A DNA stretch of 64,000 nt from Meandrina meandrites (GCA_963693305.1 OY855911.1:27035439-27099438), one strand, 5' to 3'; counted from the first letter of the stretch, positions 45,597 through 56,839 are shown. The notes: a model not told the origin generated them from the sequence alone. A program made the numbers and translations.

Positions 45597-46295
45597 TTAA
45601 GCACTGAAGCACTACCTTTTTTATCTTGGACATCATTGAACCGCATAGGGTCTTTCTCTCCTTGTCATTCTCATTTATGAAGAGAAGCTTGGCGTGTTTT
45701 CCTCTTATCAGAAGCAAAAGCAAATCTGCCTTCCACACCTGTGACGTAGCATCACGTGACGTACCAAAATCCGAACGGTTTCAAAATGGCCGCCAAATTG
45801 GCGTAAAAGAAAATTCGTAGTAAATTCATTTTGGCCGATATCTAAAAAATTTTACCTTCTAAAGATTCCTGTTGCTATAAACAACTTATAGAAAAAAATA
45901 AAAAAATCGGGTAAATTTCCCAAGAGTTGCCTTTTAACAAGGTCAAAGACAGACCTCACGCTAAGAAACCCAGATAAGAAGATGTGGTGATATTCGGCCG
46001 GGATGGGAGCTGAAAACAGGAGCGGTAAGCGGGAATTTCAAGAAAGAGCCGGAGCGGGATTTTGTGTTTTTATGCAGTCGCGATGCGAGAATCTTTACGG
46101 AAAGTTTTTTCGTAACTGCATAAAATGTAATTAAGAAAATTTGACTGGAACAAATTGCTTGATCTGTGTAGCGGTGTAGGGTTTCAAGTACGGAATAGGT
46201 TAATAGTGTAGTGTGTCAAATTTATATAGTTGCGGTTACACATCGTCCTTTTAACATGGTAAAAGGGCTCTTTACCTCGGGAAACTCACAAATAT

Positions 46296-46472
46296 TGAGG
46301 ACGTTTTTTTTGGTAAATATCATAAATAATATGTGCTCTGTCATTTTGTTTTTCCGCGTGCTTTGTAATTTTGTTTTCCCGGGTGTTTTGTCATTTTCAT
46401 GGCCTGTTCGCCATTTTTATTTCCCGCTTATGAAAAAAAGACTAAAAATTATCTCAGCAAAATGTTCCCCCA
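46296..46472. repeat. Direct repeat left of the LINE
   Basis: Shares GGTAAATATCATAAATAATA and TGTGCTCTGTCATTTTG, then GCCTGTTCGCCATTTTTATT and CAGCAAAATGTTCCCCC with 52982-53109. An unclassified repeat, not a target-site duplication. Confidence 0.75.
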
Positions 46473-46942
46473 AGGTAAATTTATGGCGGTGTGAAAAAGA
46501 ACAAAAGAATCGCCCATGAAAGTTACCGAGGCAAATAGGTAGGTTTTCCAAGTACCCCAAGATAAAATGACCAATCGCGAGGCAAACCTCAAAGATAAGC
46601 AAATAAAATAAACAGAGAAATTTGAAATTAAATATGATGGCATGAGGTTTAGATTTCCTGAGGCCAACTTTGCGTGTTCAAGGCAGCAAAAACGTGGTCT
46701 TTCTTAGAATCATAGCTTGATGGCTTGCTGAATTGTAAGTAAATGCTATTTTTTTTTTGGAAATTTGGCGTTTAAATACTACACTAGTCAAGGAAGATCT
46801 ATAGTGCGTTTTCTTATATGTATTTCGATTTCATCTCAAGGTTTAGAAAAATCTAACAAAGAGATTTATATAAACGGAGTCTTCGCCTTCTATTTCGCTG
46901 TCTGAAATACTGACATAACAGAGCAGTAGAATACGGTCGAAA

Positions 46943-46989
46943 GAGTATAAATAATAAAAGCGAGATGACGCTTTTATTATTTATACTCT
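46943..46989. repeat. Hairpin at the LINE 5' junction
   Basis: AGAGTATAAATAATAAAAGCG and, after AGATGA, its exact inverse. It lies immediately before the 13-bp duplication that starts the LINE. Confidence 0.9.
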
Positions 46990-47002
46990 AAAAGCGAGAT
47001 GA
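46990..47002. repeat. LINE target-site duplication, left copy
   Basis: AAAAGCGAGATGA, matched exactly at 52560-52572 after the 3' tail. A third copy, inside AATAAAAGCGAGATGA, is at 46953-46968. Confidence 0.85.
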
Positions 47003-47080
47003 GGGACTGGGTCGAGGCATGCTGAGCGGATAGTTGTGTTCGTGAAGCTCTCCGTATTCAAATGTTTTTACTAATGCTTT

Positions 47081-47971
47081 ATGGCTGACGAGACTTCAAA
47101 TCTTAAGCGAAAAGAGCGTGGAAGTGATTCAAGCATCTCTGATAACGAGCTCAGGTCTCCAGAAGAAAAAAGATCAAGAGACAAGCCTTTGAAAGCTGAC
47201 TTGGCGTCTTCTTCGGGTGACATAATTTCCAAACACGTGGAAATGACTCACGTCGATCTTGGTAAAAAAATTGACCTTATTCTTTCAAGTCTCGAGGCCG
47301 TGAACTTGAAACTGGAGTCAATAGGTGCAGTAGTCAAAAGCTTAGAAGAGAATCTTAACAAGGTACAAAGTAGAGTTGAAACGCTCGAGCAACACCAAAA
47401 GAAGTCGAAGGTCGCCATTAATGAAATGCAGGATGGTCTTCAAGCTTTGAATACCATTGTCGAAGAAAGTAAGACCGCCGGTGATGGCGTGAAGAAATAC
47501 TGCGATGACAAATATAAGGAGTTGCAGGACAAATTATTATACGCAGAGGTTTACCAACGGCGCGAAAATCTTCGCTTTTACGGTATTAAAGAATTGCCTG
47601 AGGGAAAGGAAGATGCCCGCTCTACTCTTCGAGGATTCTTTGAGCAGGTGCTCTGTATTCAGCCAGACGAAATTCAACAAATTGAGTTCCAACGGGTGCA
47701 TAGAGTGGGGAAAACAAACGAAGATGGAAGGTCACGACCGATAATAGCGAGGTTTTTGCGATATCAAGATCGAGAATTCATCTTCTCCAAGACGAGTCTT
47801 TTGAAAGATTCCGAGTTTCGCATATCAGCGGATTTGCCGAAGGAGATCGTTAAAAGGCGCGGGGATCAGTCGAAGAAGTTGTTAGAGGCGAGAAAATCCG
47901 GTAAGCTTGCATATTTCAGCCGTGCAGAGCCCGATAAGCTTTACATTGACGGAGTTTTGGTGCCATTATAA
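47081..47971 (+). CDS. LINE ORF1p, RNA-binding coiled-coil/RRM protein
   Basis: 296 codons. An acidic/basic N-terminus (1-55), a coiled coil (about 60-155), an L1-ORF1-type RRM starting at NLRFYGIKELPEG (about 163) with RPIIARFLRYQDREFIFSK, then a C-terminal domain ending DKLYIDGVLVPL. ORF1 proteins of this type trimerise, bind element RNA and act as nucleic-acid chaperones. No breaks seen. Confidence 0.9.
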   Translation: MADETSNLKRKERGSDSSISDNELRSPEEKRSRDKPLKADLASSSGDIISKHVEMTHVDLGKKIDLILSSLEAVNLKLESIGAVVKSLEENLNKVQSRVETLEQHQKKSKVAINEMQDGLQALNTIVEESKTAGDGVKKYCDDKYKELQDKLLYAEVYQRRENLRFYGIKELPEGKEDARSTLRGFFEQVLCIQPDEIQQIEFQRVHRVGKTNEDGRSRPIIARFLRYQDREFIFSKTSLLKDSEFRISADLPKEIVKRRGDQSKKLLEARKSGKLAYFSRAEPDKLYIDGVLVPL

Positions 47972-48471
47972 ACTGGTTGGGGTAGCCTTCGTAGTCTTAG
48001 ATGTTTTTCGATAGTCATTTAAAATTAATAGAAAGAATTTCAAGTTGAAAGTTGTAATGGTGCTTAGTGGAACTTTTTGACTATATGAATTTATAAGGTT
48101 TACTGCTACAGGGAAGGTAACATCTATCTTTTCACTTTATAAATAGGCCGTGAAGTATGTAGCGTTTTGGTTGGAGAGCTGACACGTAACACGATAGGGA
48201 TAGTTGTTTTCTTTCTTGAGTAAGTCCGTTCGGTGTTTCAGTTACTATTCTCGATTCGATCCACAGCAGCAAAGCAGTATTTTCTGGCTGCTGTTGAATA
48301 TGTTTTCCAGTTTTCAGTGTTTTGTTTTGCATGTTGTTGTCTTTTTTCGTGATGTAATTAATTGCATAAAACGTTGGTTTAACATAAGGTCAAATGCAAA
48401 TTTAAGGTTATTCTCACTTAAAGCTGGCTATACAGCCAATGAATCTACTTGTTTAAATGGGTGGTTTTTGA

Positions 48472-51400
48472 ATGGATTATCATTTAAATATGGCTCCTAA
48501 AAATATTAACTTTAAGTTATTGTCTTTAAATGCTCGGGGGATTCGGTCTTTTGAGAAACGGAAGGCATTGTTTGGGTGGTTAATGAAAAATAATGCGGAT
48601 ATTTGTTTTTTGCAAGAATCGTATAGCACTCTTGAGGTGGAAAATATTTGGAAATCTCAATGGAAAGGCGAAATGTTTTTCTCTCATGGTACGGTTCATA
48701 GTAAGGGCGTCCTCATTCTTATTAAAAATAATTTGGAATTCGAACTGAAATCCTCAAAAATTGACAAAGATGGGCGTTTTATCTTTATAGAAGCAAAGGT
48801 TCAAGATTATCCCTTTCTTTTTGTCAACCTGTATGCCCCAAACAAAACAAACGAACAATTAACCTTTTTTGAAGAAATTGGAGAAGAACTGGACAAGTTT
48901 TGTTTAGAGGACGATTGTAATATTGTAATTGGTGGGGATTTTAACGCAATTTTTGACCCCGATTTGGATGGTAATGGCGGAAATCCAAAACGAAAAGAAT
49001 CAGTTAAGACAATAGAAAACATATGTATTATCAATGATTTAGTTGATATATGGAGGATTAGAAACCCAAAGGAAAAACGTTTTACTTGGCGTCAGAAGAC
49101 TCCCGTAATTCAGAGGAGGCTGGACTACTGGCTAGTAAGTAGTGGTATGCAGGAGGATATTGATAATGTTGATGTCATTCCATCGCTTAAATCCGACCAT
49201 TCCGCAATTGTGCTATCTTTGAATGGAACTGAAAATGGACCCCGAGGTCCTTCTTATTGGAAGCTTAATTCTAGCTTATTGGATGATAAGGAATACGTGT
49301 CCTTGATTAATACGAAATACCCATTATGGCACGATGAATTTAAAGAAGTCAAAGATCCAAGGCTCTTTTGGGATCTGATGAAGTACAAGATTCGCCAAGA
49401 AAGCATGTTTTATAGTAAGATGAAGGCTAAAGAGCGAAGGTCAAAAATGGCAACTTTAGAGGCAAGACTTAACGACTGCCAAAAAATGTGTGATCAAGAT
49501 CCCTCGCCAGAAAATATGAATATGTTTGAAGTTATAAAAACAGAGTATGAGCTCCAGAATGACTACATCACCCAGGGGGCAATAATACGAACTCGAGCCA
49601 CCTGGTACGAACAAGGTGAAAAAAGCAGTAAATATTTCTTAAATTTAGAAAGTTCCAGAGGTAAAAAAAGTTCAATTCGGAAATTATTCAAAGATGACGA
49701 ATCCTCAACTTCAGACCCTCAAGTGATTATGAAAGAACTTCGTTCCTTTTATTCTGATCTTTATCAAAATAGATCCAATGAAAACAGTAATGCCTTGACA
49801 GATTCACTTCTGAGTAATGTACATATCCCTAAATTGACTGTGGAACAAAGGAACAGATGTGACGAAAAATTAACGGTAGGCGAATGCTTTAATACTTTAA
49901 AAACTTTTCAAAAGAACAAAACCCCAGGGAATGATGGTCTCACGGTAGAATTTTATTTAGTGTTTTGGCCGCTTTTGGGCAAACACCTGGTTGATTGTTA
50001 TAATTATGCACATGAACATGGCGAGCTTTCCAATTCGCAAAAACAAGCTGTAATTACTTTGTTGGAAAAGAAGGGCAAGGATAAAAGGTTGATAAAAAAT
50101 TGGCGTCCCATTTCACTTATCAATGTTGACATTAAAATCGCTTCCAAAACGTTAGCCAAACGACTGGAACCAATCTTACCTGGGTTAATACATTACAATC
50201 AAAATGCGTACGTGAAAGGACAGTCGATTTTTGACGCGGTCAGAACCATTGAGGATATTTTGGAATACACCAAATGTAAGAAAATGTCGGGCATTCTTGT
50301 TGCTATTGATTTCGAGAAAGCATTTGACTCTCTTGATCATTCTTATCTTTTAAAAGTTTTGCACGCATTTAATTTTGGGCCATCTTTTATCCAATGGATC
50401 CGTACTTTTTACTCAAATATATCAAGTTGCATCATTAATAATGGCTTTTCATCAGATTATTTCGCAGTTGGTCGTGGGGTGCGGCAAGGCGACCCATTAT
50501 CACCTCTTCTCTTCATATTAGGATTGGAAATTCTTGCATGTAGTATTCGACAAAATGAAAAAATTCAGGGTATTCAAATTGATAATTTAGAGGTTAAATT
50601 GTCCCTTTTCGCGGACGACCTGACTTGCTTTCTCCGAAATAGATCCTCCTATGATTGCTTACGAGATTGTCTTAGTGCTTTCTCGAAATGTTCTGGTCTC
50701 CAAGTTAATGAGGAGAAGACTGAATTTTTCAGTATTGGTACAAGGAAATTAGAGCGTGAAATGTACCCTCATGAATTTAAAACTTCTATCAAAATTCTTG
50801 GTGTGCACTTTGACTACAATAACGTGTCGAGGAATAAATCCAACTTTGACTCTGCCCTTAAATCAATTAAAAAAGTATTAAATATGTGGAAATGGAGAGG
50901 TCTGACGCTCATCGGCAGAATACAAATTGTTAAGTCTTTCGCCATACCCAAAATTATGTCCAAGGCAGGTCTAATTTCATTGTCAAGTGAATTTATTAAA
51001 GAAATTAATAAAGAACTTTATTCCTTTATCTGGAAGGGCAAAGATAAAATCAAACGCTCAGCCTTAATTAATGACATAGAGGACGGAGGTTTGAAAATGC
51101 TGGATCTTGAATCTATGATCTTTGCTCAACGAATCATTTGTCTGAAGAAATACATTGAGAAGTATGAAAGTCCTTGGAAGTATGTTCTGGATTTTTATCT
51201 CAAGAAAGTTGGCGGGAAATTTTTGTTACATTGTAATTTTGATTGTCGGAAATTATCCATTTCACTTCCCGTCTTTTATAAGGAGTGCTTGCAAGCCTGG
51301 TCTTCTAGGACTAATTGTGATTCGACAACCTATAAAGGGATAATGAACCAAATTATCTGGAACAATAAGTATATTTTGAGTGAGGGAAAATCTATTTTTC

Positions 51401-52263
51401 AACCGATTTTCTATAAGCAAGGAGTTCTTAAAGTTGGCGATCTTGTTTCAAAGGAAGGTATTTTTCTTAAAAGTGACAAAATTCTCAGTTCCTCTTTATC
51501 TCCTGGTTACCTTTTTTCCCTAATGGGGGTTATTGATGCTATCCCAAATGAATGGCGTTCTATAATTAAAACAAACCCTTATTGTGCCCCTTCTACGTTG
51601 GATCAAACTTGTTTTGTATTAACAATTGCTGGTAAAACGATTGACCTTGGTAATGTCACATCCAAATTGGTTTATAGGGAATTTCGTTCTGTTAAGCAAA
51701 CTACAGCCTCGGCTAAAGCTAAAATTTTGAGTAAATACCCGGATCTTTCTATAGACTGGAAAAGGTTATATTCGTTAGCTTTTGAAACTACTTTGGATAC
51801 AAAACTCAGAGAATTTCAATATAAATTATTAAACCTCATTGTTTTCACCAATAAGAAACTTTACCAGTTCAAAATGGTGGAATCCCCATTATGTGTTTTC
51901 TGTAATGAAGAAGAGGAATCCCTGGAGCATTTATTGTATTTTTGTAAGTCATCAACATTCTTTTGGAAAGAACTCTTATCTTGGCTCGTGGATGAAGTAA
52001 ATATTTTGCTTAATGTCTCTCATTTGGACATTCTTTTTGGAAAATTTGACCTTGACAAAGATTTTCTTTTGGTTAATCATATTATTTTGCTGGCTAAATA
52101 CTTTATCTACAAGTGTAAATTCTCCAAGGCCAGTCCATCACTCACAGTCTTCAAAGCTAAGTTAAAAGCAACTTATAAATTGGAATTATATATAGCAAAA
52201 AAGAACGGAATTCTAATTAATCATTACAAAAAGTGGGATCACCTTCTCTCTTGGCTTTCTTGA
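48472..52263 (+). CDS. LINE ORF2p, endonuclease and reverse transcriptase
   Basis: 1263 codons, uninterrupted. APE-type endonuclease: LNARGIRS (19-26), FLQES (47-51), GGDFNAIFD (154-162), SDHSAI (241-246). Reverse transcriptase: NWRPISLINVDIKIASK (543-559), DFEKAFDSLDH (613-623), RQGDPLSPLLF (671-681), FADD catalytic box (713-716). C-terminal CCHC CVFC-x8-H-x4-C (1141-1158). The protein nicks target DNA and copies element RNA at the nick. Met7 is an alternative start. Confidence 0.95.
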   Translation: MDYHLNMAPKNINFKLLSLNARGIRSFEKRKALFGWLMKNNADICFLQESYSTLEVENIWKSQWKGEMFFSHGTVHSKGVLILIKNNLEFELKSSKIDKDGRFIFIEAKVQDYPFLFVNLYAPNKTNEQLTFFEEIGEELDKFCLEDDCNIVIGGDFNAIFDPDLDGNGGNPKRKESVKTIENICIINDLVDIWRIRNPKEKRFTWRQKTPVIQRRLDYWLVSSGMQEDIDNVDVIPSLKSDHSAIVLSLNGTENGPRGPSYWKLNSSLLDDKEYVSLINTKYPLWHDEFKEVKDPRLFWDLMKYKIRQESMFYSKMKAKERRSKMATLEARLNDCQKMCDQDPSPENMNMFEVIKTEYELQNDYITQGAIIRTRATWYEQGEKSSKYFLNLESSRGKKSSIRKLFKDDESSTSDPQVIMKELRSFYSDLYQNRSNENSNALTDSLLSNVHIPKLTVEQRNRCDEKLTVGECFNTLKTFQKNKTPGNDGLTVEFYLVFWPLLGKHLVDCYNYAHEHGELSNSQKQAVITLLEKKGKDKRLIKNWRPISLINVDIKIASKTLAKRLEPILPGLIHYNQNAYVKGQSIFDAVRTIEDILEYTKCKKMSGILVAIDFEKAFDSLDHSYLLKVLHAFNFGPSFIQWIRTFYSNISSCIINNGFSSDYFAVGRGVRQGDPLSPLLFILGLEILACSIRQNEKIQGIQIDNLEVKLSLFADDLTCFLRNRSSYDCLRDCLSAFSKCSGLQVNEEKTEFFSIGTRKLEREMYPHEFKTSIKILGVHFDYNNVSRNKSNFDSALKSIKKVLNMWKWRGLTLIGRIQIVKSFAIPKIMSKAGLISLSSEFIKEINKELYSFIWKGKDKIKRSALINDIEDGGLKMLDLESMIFAQRIICLKKYIEKYESPWKYVLDFYLKKVGGKFLLHCNFDCRKLSISLPVFYKECLQAWSSRTNCDSTTYKGIMNQIIWNNKYILSEGKSIFQPIFYKQGVLKVGDLVSKEGIFLKSDKILSSSLSPGYLFSLMGVIDAIPNEWRSIIKTNPYCAPSTLDQTCFVLTIAGKTIDLGNVTSKLVYREFRSVKQTTASAKAKILSKYPDLSIDWKRLYSLAFETTLDTKLREFQYKLLNLIVFTNKKLYQFKMVESPLCVFCNEEEESLEHLLYFCKSSTFFWKELLSWLVDEVNILLNVSHLDILFGKFDLDKDFLLVNHIILLAKYFIYKCKFSKASPSLTVFKAKLKATYKLELYIAKKNGILINHYKKWDHLLSWLS

Positions 52264-52559
52264 TAACTTCTATATAACCAATATATGGTTAATGATAATT
52301 AAGTAGGCCTAACTTTGTACTTTCTGTTTTCTGAATTTTCGACCTTAGATAAAAAGTTTTTCTCTTTTTATGCAGTTTATTATTTAATATTAGTAGTGTA
52401 GCTGTTTTTTTTGTAAGTAGTGTGGCATTTGTATTTGTATCGTAATTTAGAGTAAGGAACTGTAATGAATTGTAAAATAGTGTACCTGTATTAGTTTTGT
52501 ACGTAGTGTGTAAAAATTTCAATAAAAAAAAATGTTAAAAAAAAAAAAAATAAAAAAAT

Positions 52560-52572
52560 AAAAGCGAGATGA
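52560..52572. repeat. LINE target-site duplication, right copy
   Basis: AAAAGCGAGATGA, identical to 46990-47002, directly after the A-rich tail. Confidence 0.85.
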
Positions 52573-52981
52573 TGCTAAGCAAGCACCCTCGAATTATCCA
52601 TTTTCGCAATTCGCGCCGAAAACAGTATGAAAAATTGACCTTGGTAAAGTGCTAAGTGTGTGACCGCAAACACCTCGGTAACGTATTCCCGCGGTGAGTT
52701 TACCTTGGTGTTATTTACCTTGGGACTGCTATTTGCCTGGGTATGTGTAAAACGTTCGTTACAAACATATCGGCATTTCTATTTTCAGCGTTTTCGTCAC
52801 AAGAAACATGTATGAAATACTCTATTTTCTGATATTGTTCTTTGATCGTTAAAAACGGGCAATAACAAAAGAAATGGAAAACAGCTCAAAACGTCGGCGC
52901 AAGGAGGTGAAGTGGGGGACGAGTGCTTCGAATAACGCTCAATTCCTCTTGCGTTCAGTTTGCGTCGGAAATCAGAGAAGA

Positions 52982-53109
52982 AGGACGTTTTTTGGTAAAA
53001 ATCATAAATAATATGTGCTCTGTCATTTTGTTTTCCCGCCTGTTCGCCATTTTTATTTCCCGCGAATGGAAAAAGAAGACTAAATATTATCCCAGCAAAA
53101 TGTTCCCCC
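52982..53109. repeat. Direct repeat right of the LINE
   Basis: Partner of 46296-46472 in the same orientation, lacking about 45 bp of its centre. Confidence 0.75.
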
Positions 53110-53139
53110 GTCTCTGCTTTCCCTATCCCCGGATATCGT

Positions 53140-53265
53140 AAATTTTCTAAGAACACCAATTTTTTTAGTGGCGCGAAAGTCTTAAATGAACTCCCTGTAA
53201 ATATTGCAAGCGTAAATAACATACAAGCTTTTTGCGGCCTAGCAAAACATTTACTTTTATAATAA
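53140..53265 (+). pseudogene. CR1/L2-like LINE ORF2 C-terminal fragment
   Basis: The plus frame reads NFFSGAKVLNELPVNIASVN then NIQAFCGLAKHLLL and stop, the 'GxxxWNxLPxxIxxxxxxxxFKxxLKxxL' end of CR1/L2-type polyproteins. Only the tip remains. The overlapping 209-codon minus frame (52797-53426) is its shadow. Confidence 0.55.
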
Positions 53266-53463
53266 CTATTTAGTAAAGTATATTTTAATCTCTTTTTGAC
53301 TGACACGAGACAGCCCAAAGGGCCTTTGATTATTCTTCCAGCCTCTGTGATTGGTTTACCGCTCAATTCGATGAACGTGTTGAGAATAAGACACTTGATC
53401 ACGAAATGAAAAAAAAAGATAACCATTTCTTTAGAAACCGTTTTCCATAGTTATTTAATAAAA

Positions 53464-53641
53464 GCAATAGACCACACTTTCTAGGGGTTTACCGGCGCAA
53501 TAAAGCCCGTGGGATGTTGGGGGAACACTCGAAAAGATCACTCGCGTGACAGCTCGTGATTTACAAGCTGTTCTCGTGTTTTCCCAACATCTCGCAGGGG
53601 TTTATTGCGCCGGTAAACCCCTAAAAAGTGTGGTCTATTGC
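53464..53641. mobile_element. MULE-like MITE, 9-bp target duplication
   Basis: 178 bp with arms GCAATAGACCACACTTT / inverse and a further inverted GGGGTTTACCGGCGCAATAAA. Flanked by TTAATAAAA on both sides (53455-53463, 53642-53650). The 9-bp duplication suggests the Mutator superfamily. Confidence 0.8.
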
Positions 53642-53978
53642 TTAATAAAAGTATCGTTTTAACTACAGACTCATGGTCTGTTTCACTAACCCATTAAACT
53701 GAAAAGAACTTAATGATTAATATCAATAATTAGCAGAATTCTACTAGTATATAATGGTTATAGGGCTAAGTGGAGTCCATTTCAGTCTGTAAACATACGT
53801 ATGATTAATAGGATTGGACGACCGCGTAGAGGAAGTCCGATTTAATCAGGAAATTCATATCTAAGGTGTGAATTCGCGTTTAAATCCCAGGCTCATGAAA
53901 CTAAAGATTGCCGATTTACGGCTTTCTTTTAAACACCTGGCCATATACCCAAAGTGCGGTTGCATTTATTTGTATGGG

Positions 53979-54138
53979 TAATCAAATGGTGACGAGTGAA
54001 ATTAGGAAATAATTTCACGCGCGTTTTGTCAAAATTCTAATAATTTCCCGAGCCTTCAGGCTCGGGAAATTATTAGAATTTTGACAAAACGCAAGTGAAA
54101 TTATTTCCTAATTTCACGAGAATATCATTTGGTTACCT
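53979..54138. mobile_element. Near-perfect foldback MITE
   Basis: Arms GTGAAATTAGGAAATAATTT and GTTTTGTCAAAATTCTAATA meet at CCCGAGCCTTCAGGCTCGGG, with the outer AAATG...ATTT pair extending the symmetry. Confidence 0.8.
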
Positions 54139-54140
54139 TT

Positions 54141-54497
54141 TAATATCATGGGTGACAAATTACGCTTACAATCGTAGTTTCGTAACTTGTTTATTTTATC
54201 GTCATGAACGAACCGGCTTGTAACGACGCCCGTGTAAACGCTCAAAAATGCGCTCAATGCCATTCATGTTATCGCTAAAAGTTCATAAGACGACCAAACA
54301 AACTGGCCAAGGTGAAATTCAAGTGAAAATGTGCAAAGTTTAAGCCTTAAGATCATCTTTTAAAATCCTTTACGTCATCTTGGCACTGAGACATGGGAAA
54401 CGTTGCCATGGCAATTTTATAATTTCACATGTGAAATTATAAATTAACGCTAAAATTTCGCGCCAAAATAAGGAGTAATTTGTCACCCATGATATTA
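54141..54497. mobile_element. MITE with TAATATCATGGGTGACAAAT termini
   Basis: 357 bp with 22-bp inverted ends TAATATCATGGGTGACAAAT.. / inverse, plus an inner palindrome AATTTCACATGTGAAATT. It directly abuts the previous foldback and a GC-rich repeat at 54498-54640 that resembles 32655-32760. Confidence 0.75.
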
Positions 54498-54640
54498 GCG
54501 GAGCTCCCGCGGGCGCCGAAGGCGCCCGCGGGCGGAGCACCATTGCTATAGAAATTGGTAACCCATCAAGCCCAGAAAATTTGGATGTCACGTACGTCCG
54601 TACGCACGGATTAGGGCTGGGAACGAGTTTGTCTTTGTCC

Positions 54641-56839
54641 TTGATTTGGAGTCCTTCTCTGGCAAACAGTAACACAAAAACATTTTTTGGTTTGTCGAGA
54701 GTTAAGTTATTTGTCGTAGAAATTTGTTAAAACACTGTGTCACTTCAGGTTGTTTTTTCTCGCGTTTTCTTATGATCTGGACATTACATTGCAACTTAAA
54801 CGAAGCGATTGGATGAAAAGGCGCTAAAATAGTTGGTACGTTGTTCACCTTTTAACCTGAATGAAAGACGTGAAGAGAGCATGCTGGAAAACATAGTGCT
54901 TCGTGAATATTTCTCACTCTATTTACTCATCAACTTTATGGAAACCTCATGCCAAATGAACTAGGACAACTGCTTAACGGGATGATCCGAAATAATTGCC
55001 GACTTGAATATGATATACATCGGAAAACACCGAGAATTGAAGCACTGCGGCTGACCTTGGCTGAAAAGCTGCTGAAAAGTTAATTGAACTGGAATAAAAG
55101 CGAGCTCAGAGCCGGTGAAGTTCACTAAGTGATGGACAAAAGACTGCTAACAGACCTAACAGCTACACCGAAAGGAAAGGACAGATCGATCTTCGCCGAT
55201 AACTTATAACTTTAACTTATATGTCGGTGGTGTTGGAGTAAGCTTACAACGAGTGGCGTGTTCGCTTCCGATATTATTGTGCTGGTTTGAAATTTTAGCC
55301 CTGCAGAATTTACAAGCCTTCTCCAAACATGAGGTAACAAACGTAAATGTATGCACTAAGCATTAGTCTTTTTTGTTGTGCATGAGAATCTGTTTATACT
55401 TCATTTATGAGCGAATTTGAAGTTGTGTCGGTTTCGCATCTTTTCGTAAATATTTACAATTCAATTAATGCTGCTCTCAAAGTTGTTCATGTTTGTACAT
55501 TTTATACAGACATTGTTTATTAAATATTTCATTTGGACTAATTGTTTGGTGTTTTAGTTAGTCGAGTTAACTGTGATGTTCATTATTGGCTTTTGAAAAC
55601 AATCTTAAATTATTAAGCTTCACGGATCAAAATCACGATTTCGATTTGTAAAAATCCTGCAAACAAAAACGAGTAAAACTACTCAGCGATACTGCACACC
55701 AAGATATTTTTAAGTGATCTATTATCCAACCGCTCTTTTTGATACTCGATTGCATTTGTTTTGTTTCTCTTATCAGCGAGTGCGTTGAAATGATCTTGAA
55801 ATCTTGTACGGGTAAACCAATATATATTTCGCCGATTTCGTTGTGAGTTACCCGTGTTTGGCTCAGTGAGTTCAGACTACCTCCCGGGCTTTTCCTACCG
55901 CATATTTACTTACCAGAAATGAAGAAAATTGAATCAGTTCTCTGCGTAAAATTCCCTTAGGTATTTAGCAACGCATACGATAAAACAGAATTAGATTATT
56001 ATCATGCAACTCAAACCGCAGCGAAAAGACAGAGAACGGTTCAAAACAACATTGTAAGCTTTATTCTAAGTTAGCGTGCACCACTTCCCAAATCACAAAC
56101 TGTCACAATTCTTACACAAAATCTGACTTACAAAACCGGCACCATCAATTTTCAGAGTTTGTTTTGCTGCGGTGATTTTCTCAGTTTGCCGTGGTGTGAG
56201 TTTATTTGGTTTACTGTGTTTAGCAGCGATTTTCTTTGTTTTTCTGTACTTTTTTTTGCCCTGAGTTGATTTTTTGCTCTTACTGTTTTGTATTAAATCA
56301 AAACAAGATCAAGGTCCTTTTTACATTGAATAACTCATGGTGTATTAATTAGTGTACACTAAACGTTGTAAAAAGTTTTACAAAGATATCTGTTGTGTGC
56401 TCCTACGTGCGCACGTGAGGAACCCAATAAAGTGCACTCGTCAATTTCGGTTTACCTCGAAATATGTTGACATCGCTTTCGTCAACAAAACCATGAGAGG
56501 TTTTTACATGTAAGATATTTTATACTTAAAAGTTTAACCATGAGCGATTAAAAACTAATTTATTTTGTACCACCGTATAAGCTTAGAAATAGTGTGGCTA
56601 CTTATTTGCTAATGATAAATGGGAGCTCCGCTTTTAGGCCTGCCTAAATCTATATATTACTGGAGATATAGTGTAGTGTTCTAATTATTTTCACGTGTCC
56701 CTCAACTTTGAGCAGCCATAATTTTGTCAAAAATGACTTGTCCGTCCCAGCTATTTATACAAGGTTTTTTCAGCATTGCAAAACTCAATAGTGCAAATTT
56801 CATCGGGATCTGACAATTCTACACCGTTAAGGGGGAGGG
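54641..56839. other. Interval without supported genes
   Basis: AT-rich, only very short frames on both strands, no clear terminal repeats. Confidence 0.5.

Larger units (their letters stand above)
47003..52559 (+). mobile_element. Full-length L1/Tx1-like LINE retrotransposon
   Basis: About 5.56 kb: a 78-bp 5' leader, ORF1 (47081-47971), a 500-bp spacer, ORF2 (48472-52263), a 3' UTR with AATAAA at 52521, and an A-rich tail. Flanked by 13-bp target-site duplications. Both ORFs are uninterrupted and catalytic motifs are present, so insertion was recent and the copy could still be competent. The endonuclease plus RT order and the ORF1 RRM-like domain place it in the L1 superfamily; the Tx1 clade is a guess from the long ORF2 and C-terminal CCHC. 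Confidence 0.93.

Noticed and set aside
52797..53426. 209-codon minus-strand frame
   Set aside because: Antisense to a CR1/L2-like C-terminal remnant and part of a repeat also present at 46.3 kb; no protein-like features of its own.
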